From: Candidatus Gastranaerophilales bacterium
Lineage (GTDB): Bacteria > Cyanobacteriota > Vampirovibrionia > Gastranaerophilales > Gastranaerophilaceae
Direction of reading: 5' to 3'
Assembly (NCBI GenBank): GCA_944325155.1
Contig: CALUYY010000001.1
Span: 186,001 to 250,000, forward strand
Length of the DNA stretch: 64,000 nt
Below, in pieces: positions 9,699 through 18,016 of the stretch; the stretch's first letter is position 1, and every line of letters starts with the position of its first letter. A program made the translations under genes and the position numbers. The notes under the pieces are model-generated. The model was not told where the DNA came from and ran no database searches. It saw only the letters and a program-made list of their open reading frames with translations.

Positions 9699-10172
9699 TT
9701 AAATGTCAGCAGTACACATCGGACATTTTGTAGCATTAATCGGAATGGTTGAAGTGCACCTGGGGCACTGCTTTGTGGCAATTTCCGCTTCTTTTGTATC
9801 ATCTTTTGCTTTAATGGTTTTTAATTTCATAACCGCTTTAACAAGCAAAAAAGCGGAAAATGCAACGATTACAAAATTAATAATCTGGTTTATAAAAACC
9901 CCGTAATTAATTGTAACAGCCCCTGCTTCTTTTGCGGCTTCAAGCGAAGGATAAATTGTTCCGTCTGCCGCCGGCAGGGTAAAATAAAGGTTTGCAAAAT
10001 CAACTTTTCCTAAAACCCACCCCAAAGGAGGCATTATAATGTCATTTACGAGAGAATTAACAACTCCCGTAAAACTGGCACCTATAATGATACCGACCGC
10101 CATGTCAATAACATTGCCTTTTATTGCAAAAGCTTTAAATTCACTGATTCCGTTTTTTATAAATTGAAACAT
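9699..10172 (-). CDS. mscL: Large-conductance mechanosensitive channel with C-terminal zinc ribbon
   Basis: Opens under membrane tension to release solutes on osmotic downshock. The N-terminal helix and first pore helix (FKAFAIKGNVIDMAVGIIIGASFTGVVNSLV, about 12-42) and second membrane helix (about 91-113) match MscL. Instead of only the usual cytoplasmic helix, the 157-residue protein ends with CPRC-x10-CPMC (Cys136, 139, 150, 153), a zinc-ribbon motif found on some bacterial MscL proteins. The gene starts 3 bases after the upstream membrane-protein gene stops, so they are co-transcribed. Confidence 0.93.
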   Translation of the reverse strand: MFQFIKNGISEFKAFAIKGNVIDMAVGIIIGASFTGVVNSLVNDIIMPPLGWVLGKVDFANLYFTLPAADGTIYPSLEAAKEAGAVTINYGVFINQIINFVIVAFSAFLLVKAVMKLKTIKAKDDTKEAEIATKQCPRCTSTIPINATKCPMCTADI

Positions 10173-10175
10173 ATT

Positions 10176-11075
10176 TTATTCTTTTTCAAACCTTTCAAGT
10201 GCAAATTGTTCAACAGAACCCGCTTTGGGGGCAAGGTCATCGCTGTATGCATAAAGCGTGTAAACATCTTTTAATCTTGTTGAGCGGTTAACAAGGCTTC
10301 TTACTTTGTTTAAATCATCCAGCGTCATTTTTTCATTCGGGCCTTCATCCCCGTTCATATCAATTGTAAGCGTAGCACAGGCGGTTTTTTGCTCATGGTA
10401 TGTATTTTGTTTTCTTGTGCCGCATTCTCTTAAATATCCTTCAATTTGGACTTTTTCACCCGTCGGAAGCGTTAATATTCTTTTTTCTTCATCAAACACG
10501 CCGTTTGAATATTTGGCAAAATATTGGGGAACTCTTTCTTCACCGACCGTGTTAATCCCTAAAATGTCGCCCGAATTATAACCTTTTTGAATAATTTGTT
10601 TTAATTCGTCTTTAACTTCCGCAAATTTCATCATATGTCGGGTATTATTATGCCCCGTTTTTTGAACGGGCAAAATTAAAATGTGAACGATAATAAAAAC
10701 AATTGCAACCGGAAGCCAGAATTTCTGGCTTTTTAAAAAGTCTTCCTCATCATCATAATTTCTTGCATTATATGCGGCGCTGTTACCCGTAAGCCCCGAG
10801 AATATCGCAAGTATAACGGTTAAAACGGTAACAATTGTAACAAGATGAGGATAAAATGAAGAAGAAATAATTTTATTTGTTAAGTGCGGAATCCAGGTTA
10901 AAATCAAAAAACAAACCGCAAGAAACCTTCTTTTATAAATTAAATTATAAATAACGGGAAGCGCAAAAGCCGGCAGATTAAAAGAATTTGCCGTTTTTTT
11001 GGAAAGTTTGGGCTTTATTTTCCTGTTTTGCCTTGAAACTTCTCTTATTATCCGCATTTTTTCTTCATCAACCAT
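10176..11075 (-). CDS. Multi-pass membrane protein, unknown
   Basis: About 299 residues. A basic N-terminus is followed by hydrophobic segments (VIYNLIYKRRFLAVCFLILTW, then a second and third span, then LPVAIVFIIVHILILPV), and the C-terminal half is a soluble domain of about 150 residues. The YKRRF-hydrophobic start resembles DUF2628-type membrane proteins, but I cannot assign a family firmly. The ATG at 11075 has a GGGAG ribosome site; an in-frame TTG 24 bases upstream is less likely. It is co-transcribed with mscL. Confidence 0.7.
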   Translation of the reverse strand: MVDEEKMRIIREVSRQNRKIKPKLSKKTANSFNLPAFALPVIYNLIYKRRFLAVCFLILTWIPHLTNKIISSSFYPHLVTIVTVLTVILAIFSGLTGNSAAYNARNYDDEEDFLKSQKFWLPVAIVFIIVHILILPVQKTGHNNTRHMMKFAEVKDELKQIIQKGYNSGDILGINTVGEERVPQYFAKYSNGVFDEEKRILTLPTGEKVQIEGYLRECGTRKQNTYHEQKTACATLTIDMNGDEGPNEKMTLDDLNKVRSLVNRSTRLKDVYTLYAYSDDLAPKAGSVEQFALERFEKE

Positions 11076-11158
11076 AGATAAACTCCCGTTTGATAACAAT
11101 AAAATTATAATAATATGCGAAAATTAAGCTTGCAAGAACTTAACAAATTATTTATATT

Positions 11159-11187
11159 TTGCACAAAACCGAAAGATACAATATAAT
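11159..11187 (+). promoter_or_regulatory. Canonical promoter of the TPR gene, predicting a leaderless mRNA
   Basis: TTGCAC (11159-11164), a 17-base spacer and a perfect TATAAT (11182-11187). The ATG at 11196 begins only 8 bases after the -10 box, where transcription itself should start, and there is no ribosome site. Confidence 0.7.
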
Positions 11188-11195
11188 TTAATATT

Positions 11196-12884
11196 ATGGA
11201 AGATAAAAACGAAGTTTTAAATTATATAAAAGAATCGTTTGAATTAAAAAACAGGAAGCTCTATAAAGAAGCAATTGAAGTTTTATATAAAATTTTAGGC
11301 GAAGAAACAGACGATTCGACAACGGTTGAAGTTATTTCCCAAATCGGCGATTTGCACCTTTTATTAAAAAATTATGTAAGAGCGGTTGAACAATATGAAA
11401 AAGTTTTGGAAATTGACCCGAACCACGAACATAGCATTAACAAATTATATGAAATTCATTTTGAATTAAAAGAATATCAAAAAGCGCTTGACATTGCAAA
11501 AAAACTCTGCAAAATTTCAAAAAAACCGCTTGATTACGTTAAATATTTCAGCGTTCTTTTAAAGTTGGGAAGAGCCGATGAAATTATAGAAATTTATGAA
11601 ACACTTGAAGAAAATTTAAAAGAAGACCCCAACATTCTTTATATAATTTCTCTTTTAAAAGAAGAAGGCAAAAAAGAAATTTTAATTAAAGTCGTAAATT
11701 CATACCCCACTTTTACCGAAGCAAAGTTTGACCTTGCGATGATTTATTACAACGAAAACAATTTCCCTGAAGCGGAAAAACTCATAGATGACATTTTAAG
11801 ACTGAAAAGAGATTCGCTTTGTTATTATTATAAAGCATTAATTCAGGTTTCAAGAAAAGAATTTTTTCCCGCAATTGATAACCTGCACAGAGCAATTAAA
11901 TTAAGCAAAGGCATTGTCCAGGAATTTTATTTCGAACTTGCAAAAGCTTATATGGATGTTAACTGGTTTGATGAAGCAATTAACACGATTAAAACTTCAA
12001 TTACTTTATGCATAGAAAAAGGCGAAGATAAAATTTATATAGATAAAAGATATCTTTTATTGGCGTGGGTTTTTGAAAAACAAAAAGATTATGACAATGC
12101 TTTATTTAATTTAACGCTCATAGGCGCCGATTCGCCCGTTAAAGTTCAGGCAGACATTTTAAGGGCAGTCATAGAATACAGAAAAGGAAACACAATAAAA
12201 GCAAAAGACGACCTTGAAAAGATATATGAAACAAATATACCTTCAAGAGATGACTTAACGCTTTTAGACACTCTGGGCGCAATTTATAAAGATTTAAAGC
12301 TGAATAAAAAAGCAATGGAATTTTATGAAAAACATCTTGAAAATTATCCCGATTCAATACATACGGTTTGCGAATATGTGGATATTTTAATTGATGAAGA
12401 AGAATATGATAAAGCGGAAAATTATATGGAAAAATATTCTTCATTCGGAAAAATCGTAAGCTTTTTAAATTCAAAAGCCAGAATATATTTTAGAAAACAA
12501 GAATATGATAATGCGCTTGATTGTCTGGATGAATTATTAAATTCGGATAAAAACAATGCCGAAGCTTATTATTTTAAAGGGCTTATTCTAAATAAAAAAG
12601 GTGAATTTTCAAAAGCAATTAATTTTATTGAAACCGCACTTGAATTAAACCCCGCAAAAGCGAAATATTATGCACAGGCGGCAGTTTCCAACATGGGAAG
12701 AGAATTCTATAATGATGCCATGCTATATATTAAAGAAGCAATAGAAATTGAACCCGATGAATTAAATTATAAAAAACTGGCGTCTGAAATTGCCAAAAAA
12801 GCTGGTAATGAACAGGAAGCAAAATTTTGGAATTTGATTGTCAACGGCACCGAATCCATAATCAAAGACACAAAAAGGTTATAG
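11196..12884 (+). CDS. TPR-repeat protein
   Basis: A 562-residue protein with no signal peptide, built almost wholly from tetratricopeptide repeats. Clear units include ADEIIEIYETLEENLKEDP, NAEAYYFKGLILNKKGEFS and PAKAKYYAQAAVSNMGREF. TPR arrays are scaffolds for protein-protein contacts, here probably cytoplasmic. No catalytic domain is seen. It is a single-gene unit upstream of tRNA-Arg. A second TPR protein is encoded at 31004-32176. The partner is unknown. Confidence 0.88.
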   Translation: MEDKNEVLNYIKESFELKNRKLYKEAIEVLYKILGEETDDSTTVEVISQIGDLHLLLKNYVRAVEQYEKVLEIDPNHEHSINKLYEIHFELKEYQKALDIAKKLCKISKKPLDYVKYFSVLLKLGRADEIIEIYETLEENLKEDPNILYIISLLKEEGKKEILIKVVNSYPTFTEAKFDLAMIYYNENNFPEAEKLIDDILRLKRDSLCYYYKALIQVSRKEFFPAIDNLHRAIKLSKGIVQEFYFELAKAYMDVNWFDEAINTIKTSITLCIEKGEDKIYIDKRYLLLAWVFEKQKDYDNALFNLTLIGADSPVKVQADILRAVIEYRKGNTIKAKDDLEKIYETNIPSRDDLTLLDTLGAIYKDLKLNKKAMEFYEKHLENYPDSIHTVCEYVDILIDEEEYDKAENYMEKYSSFGKIVSFLNSKARIYFRKQEYDNALDCLDELLNSDKNNAEAYYFKGLILNKKGEFSKAINFIETALELNPAKAKYYAQAAVSNMGREFYNDAMLYIKEAIEIEPDELNYKKLASEIAKKAGNEQEAKFWNLIVNGTESIIKDTKRL

Positions 12885-12967
12885 TTGATTATTTGCTTTT
12901 ATTGTATAAAATTATTTTACAAAGGTTTTGCCCTTTTAATAAAGGTTTGAAAATTTAATATTTTTTT

Positions 12968-13041
12968 GCGCCCGTAGCTCAGTTGGATAGAGTGTTTGGC
13001 TACGAACCAAAAGGTCGGGGGTTCGAATCCCTCCGGGCGCG
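12968..13041 (+). tRNA. tRNA-Arg (anticodon ACG)
   Basis: Complete cloverleaf: acceptor GCGCCCG/CGGGCGC, D arm GCTC/GAGT, anticodon stem TTTGG/CCAAA with loop CTACGAA (anticodon ACG, A34 normally edited to inosine), T arm GGGGG-TTCGAAT-CCCTC, discriminator G. CCA is not encoded. Confidence 0.96.
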
Positions 13042-13070
13042 AAATTTCACCATTAAAATTTAACAAAATC

Positions 13071-13099
13071 TTGCCTGCCAAGAAAATATAATATATAAT
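13071..13099 (+). promoter_or_regulatory. Canonical promoter of the methyltransferase-like gene, predicting a leaderless mRNA
   Basis: TTGCCT (13071-13076), a 17-base spacer and TATAAT (13094-13099), then only 6 bases to the ATG at 13106. No ribosome site is present. Confidence 0.7.
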
Positions 13100-13105
13100 T
13101 CCGTT

Positions 13106-13579
13106 ATGTTCGAATGGCTGAAAGCACTGATAATTTTGCCTTTTAACGTGATTATCGTTATTCCTTTTCTAATTTTATATTTTTCGCACTTTCAATATAA
13201 GACGCCTTCAATCGCTTTTTTCGTTATCGGAATTTTATTATTAATTTCAGGGTTTATTTTAACCGTTTGGACAATGATTTTGTTTAATTTTAAAGGCAAG
13301 GGCACTCTTGCGCCTTGGAACCCGCCAAAAAAGCTTATTAAAGAAGGACCTTATAAATATATCAGAAACCCGATGATAACGGGGGTTTTAATGATTTTAA
13401 CTTCCGAATATTTTTTCTTCGGCGAAATTAAGCTTCTTTTTTGGACGATTATATTTTTTATCATCAATAACATCTATTTTTATTTTTTTGAAGAAAGAGA
13501 ACTTGAAAAAAATTTTAAAGATGAATATCTTGAATACAAAAAGAATACTCCTCTTTGGCTTCCTAAATTTAAAACTTGA
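13106..13579 (+). CDS. Isoprenylcysteine/phospholipid methyltransferase-family membrane protein
   Basis: A 157-residue integral membrane protein with four to five hydrophobic spans. The C-terminal part has GPYKYIRNPMITGVLM followed by a span and FEERELEKNFKDEYLEYKK...PLWLP, the conserved pattern of the ICMT/PEMT-like (NnrU/PEMT superfamily) methyltransferases: an Arg-Asn-Pro loop plus EExxL...Y for S-adenosylmethionine binding. In bacteria such enzymes methylate lipids or other hydrophobic substrates; the substrate here is unknown. The start is set by the promoter six bases upstream. Confidence 0.8.
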   Translation: MFEWLKALIILPFNVIIVIPFLILYFSHFQYKTPSIAFFVIGILLLISGFILTVWTMILFNFKGKGTLAPWNPPKKLIKEGPYKYIRNPMITGVLMILTSEYFFFGEIKLLFWTIIFFIINNIYFYFFEERELEKNFKDEYLEYKKNTPLWLPKFKT

Positions 13580-13611
13580 AAAATAACAGATAAAATTTTA
13601 TTATAAGTTGT

Positions 13612-13944
13612 ATGGATAAAGTAATTAATTTAGCTGATATTGAATTTAAAGATGAAATCGTTAAACTCCCGGTTTTTGATAACGAGCAGAGTTCTCTTAC
13701 TTTAATTTCATTCAAAAAAGGTTCAAAAAGAGCGCTTCATGTCGACAAAAAAGACGAAGTCGCACAAATCATAAAAGGTAAAGCAAAAGTTACGATAGGA
13801 GATAAAAACTACATCCTGAACGAAAACAAAATGATTATAATGCCCGCACTGATTCCGCACGGGCTTGAAGCGCTTGAAGATACAATTATGCTGCTCTTGC
13901 GCCCGAAACATACACACAATAATGAAAACAATTTAAATATATAA
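13612..13944 (+). CDS. Small cupin-domain protein
   Basis: A 110-residue single-domain cupin. Motif 1 is present in reduced form (RALHVDKKDEVAQIIKGKAKVTIG, about 44-67) with one His and an Asp/Glu, and motif 2 is MPALIPHGLEALED (about 82-95). The family includes metal-binding enzymes and small sensors; no function can be named. A TATAAG box four bases before the ATG, and no ribosome site, suggest another leaderless start, weaker than the neighbour's. It may also be read through from the methyltransferase-like gene 33 bases upstream. Confidence 0.75.
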   Translation: MDKVINLADIEFKDEIVKLPVFDNEQSSLTLISFKKGSKRALHVDKKDEVAQIIKGKAKVTIGDKNYILNENKMIIMPALIPHGLEALEDTIMLLLRPKHTHNNENNLNI

Positions 13945-13984
13945 AGAATTAAAAGACAAGCAATATTAAAAATATGAAAAAGAT

Positions 13985-14844
13985 ATGGATTTTATCTCAA
14001 GTGCGCCTTATTACAAATTAACATACGGCGTTTTGTCAAATTATCTTCCGAAAATCTTAAAAGGCTCATTTGACTTAATATTGGTATGAGTCTTTTTATT
14101 TTTGGCGCTATTATGCACAAAAACACCGGACTTTAAATTTTTCGGTTTTAATTTTTTTGTATTTTCGTTTTATGTCCTTGTTTTTGCTTCGGTATATAAT
14201 TTTTGGACATTTTTAAACAAACTTCCCGCATTATATCTTGTAGCAAAAGATATAATTAATTTTAAAAAACCTCTTGAGCTTAAATATTATATAAACAGAA
14301 CAAAAAACATAAAAAATAAAGTTATGACGCTTTCTGCAATTTATCTTGTTTGTTATTTATTTGGCATTATTTGTATATTTATGATTGTTCTCCCAATCAT
14401 AGCTTTTTTATTATGGGTCTGGCATTCGGAGTAGGGATAAAAATAACCCCGCTTCTTAATGTTTATTTTTATATTGGCGGACTGATAATATTAGCACTTA
14501 TAAGTTGTTTAATTCGTTCTATTTACATTCGTTTAATGGTTTTTGCGCTTCTTCCTTTTATTTATCTTTCAATGAACAATAAAGCGGACATTTATTCAAT
14601 CTGCCGTAAATCGTTTTTAGATATATTCAAAGAAAAAGGCTTTTTAAAATCATGTTTCAAACATTGGCTCATTATCTATATTGAGTTAACAATTCTTCTT
14701 ACACCGCTTTATAAAAATTTCTTCTATGAGCTCGTATACGCATTATTTACCGCTCCGATTCTTACGGCTCCGATTTTTATTTTAAACGCCTCATACGATA
14801 AACTTTATCGAAAAAAGAGAGGCTATGAAGATTTTAACTCTTAG
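13985..14844 (+). pseudogene. Broken multi-pass membrane protein gene (in-frame stop plus frameshift)
   Basis: One reading frame starts at ATG 13985 (MDFISSAPYYKLTYGVLSNY), is stopped by TGA at 14087-14089, and continues in the same frame as a hydrophobic protein to about 14410. There it runs into a stop, while the next frame continues seamlessly (MGLAFGVGIKITPLL) to 14844. The shift is at or next to a T6 run at 14404-14409. The three pieces together look like one membrane protein of about 285 residues with six or so spans. TGA is a genuine stop elsewhere in this window (murC, rnc), so recoding is unlikely. Family unknown. The 3' end overlaps the convergent GT17 gene by 11 bases. Confidence 0.7.
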
Positions 14845-15820
14845 ATTTTTTATATTTAATCTCAACACCTAAAATTTTTATTATTCTCCTGATTCCGTCT
14901 TTTCTTTTGCTGAATAAAAAATCCAAAACAGAATAATAAAAACTTAAAATTGAAACAAAAATTTTTTTATTGTCCGGAATTTCAAAAATCAAATCTTTAA
15001 GATTTTCTATGTTATCTAAAACATATTCAGGATAAGTTTTATCGATTTTGACGGGCAAAAACCTGTAACCTTTTCTGTTAAATATATCTTTGCCGTTCAA
15101 TAAACTTTCTTCAACATATTTTTTATCGGTATAACAGGGTTTATTATATTCCTGATGAGAATATGCTTTAATTTTCTCAATTATCTTATCCGCACCGCCC
15201 AAAAAAGAAAAATGCCATCCGCCGTTTCTTAATGTTGGACAATCCGTTTTCATTCTTATTTTGTTTGGCGTTAAGCCCTCGTTCAATTCTTTTATTAAAA
15301 ATCTGTTATAAATAAATCCTTTATCGTTATTGTTGTCAAAAAAATCTTTATAGCGCATTATTCTCGGTGCATACCAATATTTCCCTTTTACGTTTTGCAT
15401 ATTAAGGTAATAATAGTAAAAATTCTGTTCAAGCGCCATTATCCCCGTACGATTATTTTTATATTCAATAATCGCCTCCGGATTAATTATCTCATCGCAA
15501 TCGGAAATAATTACAACATCGTTTTCTTGCGCCGTTTCACTTAAAGCGTCAAATATATAATTTCTCTGCAAATTCTCATTTATCCATGGAAGTTCATATT
15601 CTTTTAAATCAAGTCTTTGTTCAAAATCAATAATTTTATAAATTATCTTATCTTTATACGCCCTGAATCTCTCAAGGTCAAAGTTAAGCGGTTTTTCCGC
15701 ACCTTTATGAGTTTTTCTTGATTCTATAATGACAAATTTATCAACCGTATTTTTTAAAATATTAAGCCTGATTTCAAATAAATCATTTTCATTATAAAAA
15801 ATGAAACAATCATAAATCAT
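14834..15820 (-). CDS. Glycosyltransferase family 17
   Basis: A 328-residue cytoplasmic-type transferase. The N-terminus MIYDCFIFYNENDLFEIRL, VIIESRKTHKG (about 30-40), SDCDE (106-110) and WHFSFLGG with HQEYN downstream are hallmarks of GT17 (family of eukaryotic beta-1,4-GlcNAc transferase III, and bacterial polysaccharide enzymes). SDCDE is the likely metal/nucleotide-sugar site. It overlaps the SGNH-type gene upstream by 4 bases (ATGA), so both are co-translated and probably modify one glycan. Sugar and acceptor are unknown. Confidence 0.88.
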   Translation of the reverse strand: MIYDCFIFYNENDLFEIRLNILKNTVDKFVIIESRKTHKGAEKPLNFDLERFRAYKDKIIYKIIDFEQRLDLKEYELPWINENLQRNYIFDALSETAQENDVVIISDCDEIINPEAIIEYKNNRTGIMALEQNFYYYYLNMQNVKGKYWYAPRIMRYKDFFDNNNDKGFIYNRFLIKELNEGLTPNKIRMKTDCPTLRNGGWHFSFLGGADKIIEKIKAYSHQEYNKPCYTDKKYVEESLLNGKDIFNRKGYRFLPVKIDKTYPEYVLDNIENLKDLIFEIPDNKKIFVSILSFYYSVLDFLFSKRKDGIRRIIKILGVEIKYKKSKS

Positions 15821-16764
15821 AAATAAAACTCTCCCAATTGTTCGGCAATTTTGCCCGTAAGTTTCTTTGCACCTTTTAAATTAAGATGGGTAAAGTCGTA
15901 AAAATCATCATAGGTAAAGCTGTCATCATAAAAAGCTTCGTATATTTTTATTTTGCGGGAATCGTATTTTTGAACCAAATCGTAAAGAGATTTAAAAAGC
16001 AAGAAATTCCCCGAATTTTCTGTACACAAATTTTCAAAAATATGTTTTGCATCCGCCCTGTATGGTGCATTTACGATTAATAAATTTAAATTATTATCAA
16101 GGGTTTTTTCAATAATATTTTTTAAATAAACAAGCATATTATCATTCAAGCTAAGCTTAAATGCCGTATTTACATATCTTTTAATCATATTTTCGGTGTT
16201 ATGGTCGGTATACTTTTTTGGGTGCATAACATCTTTTGGAGTTTTATCCAAATTTTTATCATAATAAGAATGAATATTTAAAAGCTTCTTTGATAATTCA
16301 ATAAGACCGTTTCTGATTGCACATAACTTATCCGAATACGGAATATCCAAAAAAGCGTCATAATAAGAAGCTCTGTACATTTGTGTTTTGCTTTTTAAAA
16401 GATTATTTGAAGAAGAATAAGGAAGATAAAATAAAACTATATTCTTTAAATTGGGAATTTGATTTATATATTTTTCTAAAATTTTTGAAGAATAATACAA
16501 GTCTTGAGAATCTATACCGAAGTTAATTGTTTTATCATCTTCAATAAAACCGTACCTTGCTGTTGAATCGCCCAAAATTAAAGTTTCTACCGTAGCGGTT
16601 TTTTCAAATAAATTTCTTATACATTTTAAGGTAATAAGAGCGTCCGATTTTCTTGCTTTAGTTAAGATTCTGTATGGCTTTTGCTTTTTATGCCAAGTAA
16701 ATTTTATAACACCAAAAAGAATAATCTGTCTTTTATTTGCTTCTTTTATTTTTTTATAAATCAT
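15817..16764 (-). CDS. SGNH/GDSL-hydrolase-like protein
   Basis: About 315 residues. LILGDSTARYG (62-72) is a GDS block with the nucleophile Ser, and DFTHLNLKGA near the C-terminus (Asp290, His293) is the DxxH block, as in SGNH esterases and in AlgJ/DltD-like O-acyl-transfer partners. Intermediate blocks are weak. There is no signal peptide, only a basic N-terminus. Coupling with a GT17 suggests glycan O-acyl modification or its removal. I use ATG 16764; an upstream in-frame TTG at 16791 would add nine residues, and ribosome-site spacing does not settle it. Confidence 0.72.
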   Translation of the reverse strand: MIYKKIKEANKRQIILFGVIKFTWHKKQKPYRILTKARKSDALITLKCIRNLFEKTATVETLILGDSTARYGFIEDDKTINFGIDSQDLYYSSKILEKYINQIPNLKNIVLFYLPYSSSNNLLKSKTQMYRASYYDAFLDIPYSDKLCAIRNGLIELSKKLLNIHSYYDKNLDKTPKDVMHPKKYTDHNTENMIKRYVNTAFKLSLNDNMLVYLKNIIEKTLDNNLNLLIVNAPYRADAKHIFENLCTENSGNFLLFKSLYDLVQKYDSRKIKIYEAFYDDSFTYDDFYDFTHLNLKGAKKLTGKIAEQLGEFYL

Positions 16765-16807
16765 CAAAAAAACATAACTCCAAACACACAAAAATCATAA
16801 CATGAAA

Positions 16808-17695
16808 TTACAATTTCTCTTTCAATCTTTCCAAAAAAAGCTTGGCGGCGGGGGAAAACATCTGATATTTTTTCCACACAATATCAAGCCCCGACTGCAA
16901 TTTGGGCTTTAGGGGAATAAATCTTAAAGGGCTTTCTTTTGAAGAATTTATAAGCCCTTTTAAAGAAACCGCATGTCCTATCCCCGATTCAACCATAATC
17001 CCTGCATTATAGAGCAGATTATACGTTGCAACAATGTTTAAATTATCAAATTCATCCCCGAACCAATCCAAAAAGCCCGAATCCTTTGAATATTTTTTCG
17101 ACATCTGGCGGGAAGCAATAATAGGAACATTTATTAAATCTTTTAATTCAACAAATTCTCTGTTTGCCAAATTCGAATCATATCTTGTAATAACGCCCCA
17201 AATATCAAAATCGGGCAAAGTTATGCTTTCATATTTTGATAAATCAATCGGTTGAATTAAAACCCCGAAATCAAGCAGACCTCTATCCAATTTATCAATA
17301 ACATCTTCCGCATTGCCCGAATAAAAATGATATTTAATTTCGGGATACTCAATTTGCATTTGTTTGATAATATCCGTTATATGTTTTATTGCCCTTGTTT
17401 CGCCTCCGCCTATATAAATGTCGCCTTTGATTGAATCTTGCATTGAATTAAATTCTTCTTTTGTCTTTTCTTCCAAATCAACAATTTCCTGCGCCCTGTT
17501 TCTTAAAATCATGCCTTCTTCGGTTAATGTAACCTTATATTTTCCCCTTATAAAAAGCTTGTGCCCCAATTCTTCTTCAAGCTCTTTTATCTGTCTTGTT
17601 AAAGTGGGCTGGGTTAAATGCAATGAATTGGCGGCGCCCGTTATGCTTCCTTCTCTTGCAACGGCAAGAAAATATTTTAAAACTCTTATCTCCAT
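16808..17695 (-). CDS. LysR-family transcriptional regulator
   Basis: 295 residues: an N-terminal winged helix-turn-helix (1-60, MEIRVLKYFLAVAREGSITGA then AANSLHLTQPTLTRQIKELE) and a periplasmic-binding-protein-like effector domain (about 90-290). It lies 87 bases from, and divergent to, a five-gene cassette, the standard layout for a LysR regulator and its target. The spacer holds two T-N11-A dyads (17710-17748), one just upstream of its own start, which suggests autoregulation. AAGGAAT precedes the ATG. The effector is unknown. Confidence 0.95.
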   Translation of the reverse strand: MEIRVLKYFLAVAREGSITGAANSLHLTQPTLTRQIKELEEELGHKLFIRGKYKVTLTEEGMILRNRAQEIVDLEEKTKEEFNSMQDSIKGDIYIGGGETRAIKHITDIIKQMQIEYPEIKYHFYSGNAEDVIDKLDRGLLDFGVLIQPIDLSKYESITLPDFDIWGVITRYDSNLANREFVELKDLINVPIIASRQMSKKYSKDSGFLDWFGDEFDNLNIVATYNLLYNAGIMVESGIGHAVSLKGLINSSKESPLRFIPLKPKLQSGLDIVWKKYQMFSPAAKLFLERLKEKL

Positions 17696-17709
17696 TTTTA
17701 TTCCTTATT

Positions 17710-17748
17710 TATGCCCAATAAGCATATTTTAACATACAATATAAGTAT
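17710..17748. promoter_or_regulatory. Two LysR-type operator dyads between divergent genes
   Basis: TATGC-N7-GCATA (17710-17726) and ATAC-N7-GTAT (17734-17748) both fit the T-N11-A rule for LysR boxes. Their centres are 23 bases apart. The first, stronger dyad lies 15 bases upstream of the LysR start and could be the recognition site; the second, nearer the cassette promoter, could be the activation site. Confidence 0.65.
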
Positions 17749-17782
17749 TTGCTATTTTTTAAAAAGCGTAAATAATAAAACT

Positions 17783-18016
17783 ATGGACAAAAATTTTGAA
17801 GATTTAATTAATAATCTGAAAGACGCAAACTGCAAAAACGATTTTATTCAGCAAATCATAAAAGAAGAAATAAAGGGCGATATCAAAAAAGAAATCAAAC
17901 TTCTTGAATTTCACAGAAAAAATCTTCTTAACTCTTTGCATAAATTTCAAAAACAAATAGATTGTCTTGATTATTTGATTTTCAAAATAAAAACAAAAAT
18001 AAAGGAAAAACAATAA
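17783..18016 (+). CDS. Small helical protein, unknown
   Basis: 77 residues, almost entirely charged alpha helix (MDKNFEDLINNLKDAN...FHRKNLLNSLHKFQKQIDCLDYLIF). The C-terminal half resembles the helical tail that follows the DNA-binding part of MerR-type proteins (LLxxxHxxQxxIDxLDYLI), but no helix-turn-helix is present, so a DNA-binding role is not supported. It is the first gene of the LysR-linked cassette, its stop overlapping the next start by one base. The ATG at 17783 follows an AT-rich promoter region without a clear ribosome site. Confidence 0.65.
   Translation: MDKNFEDLINNLKDANCKNDFIQQIIKEEIKGDIKKEIKLLEFHRKNLLNSLHKFQKQIDCLDYLIFKIKTKIKEKQ

Noticed and set aside
13985-14434. TGA read as an amino acid in the broken membrane-protein gene
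   Set aside because: murC and rnc end with TGA in this window and no other gene has internal TGA, so recoding is unlikely.
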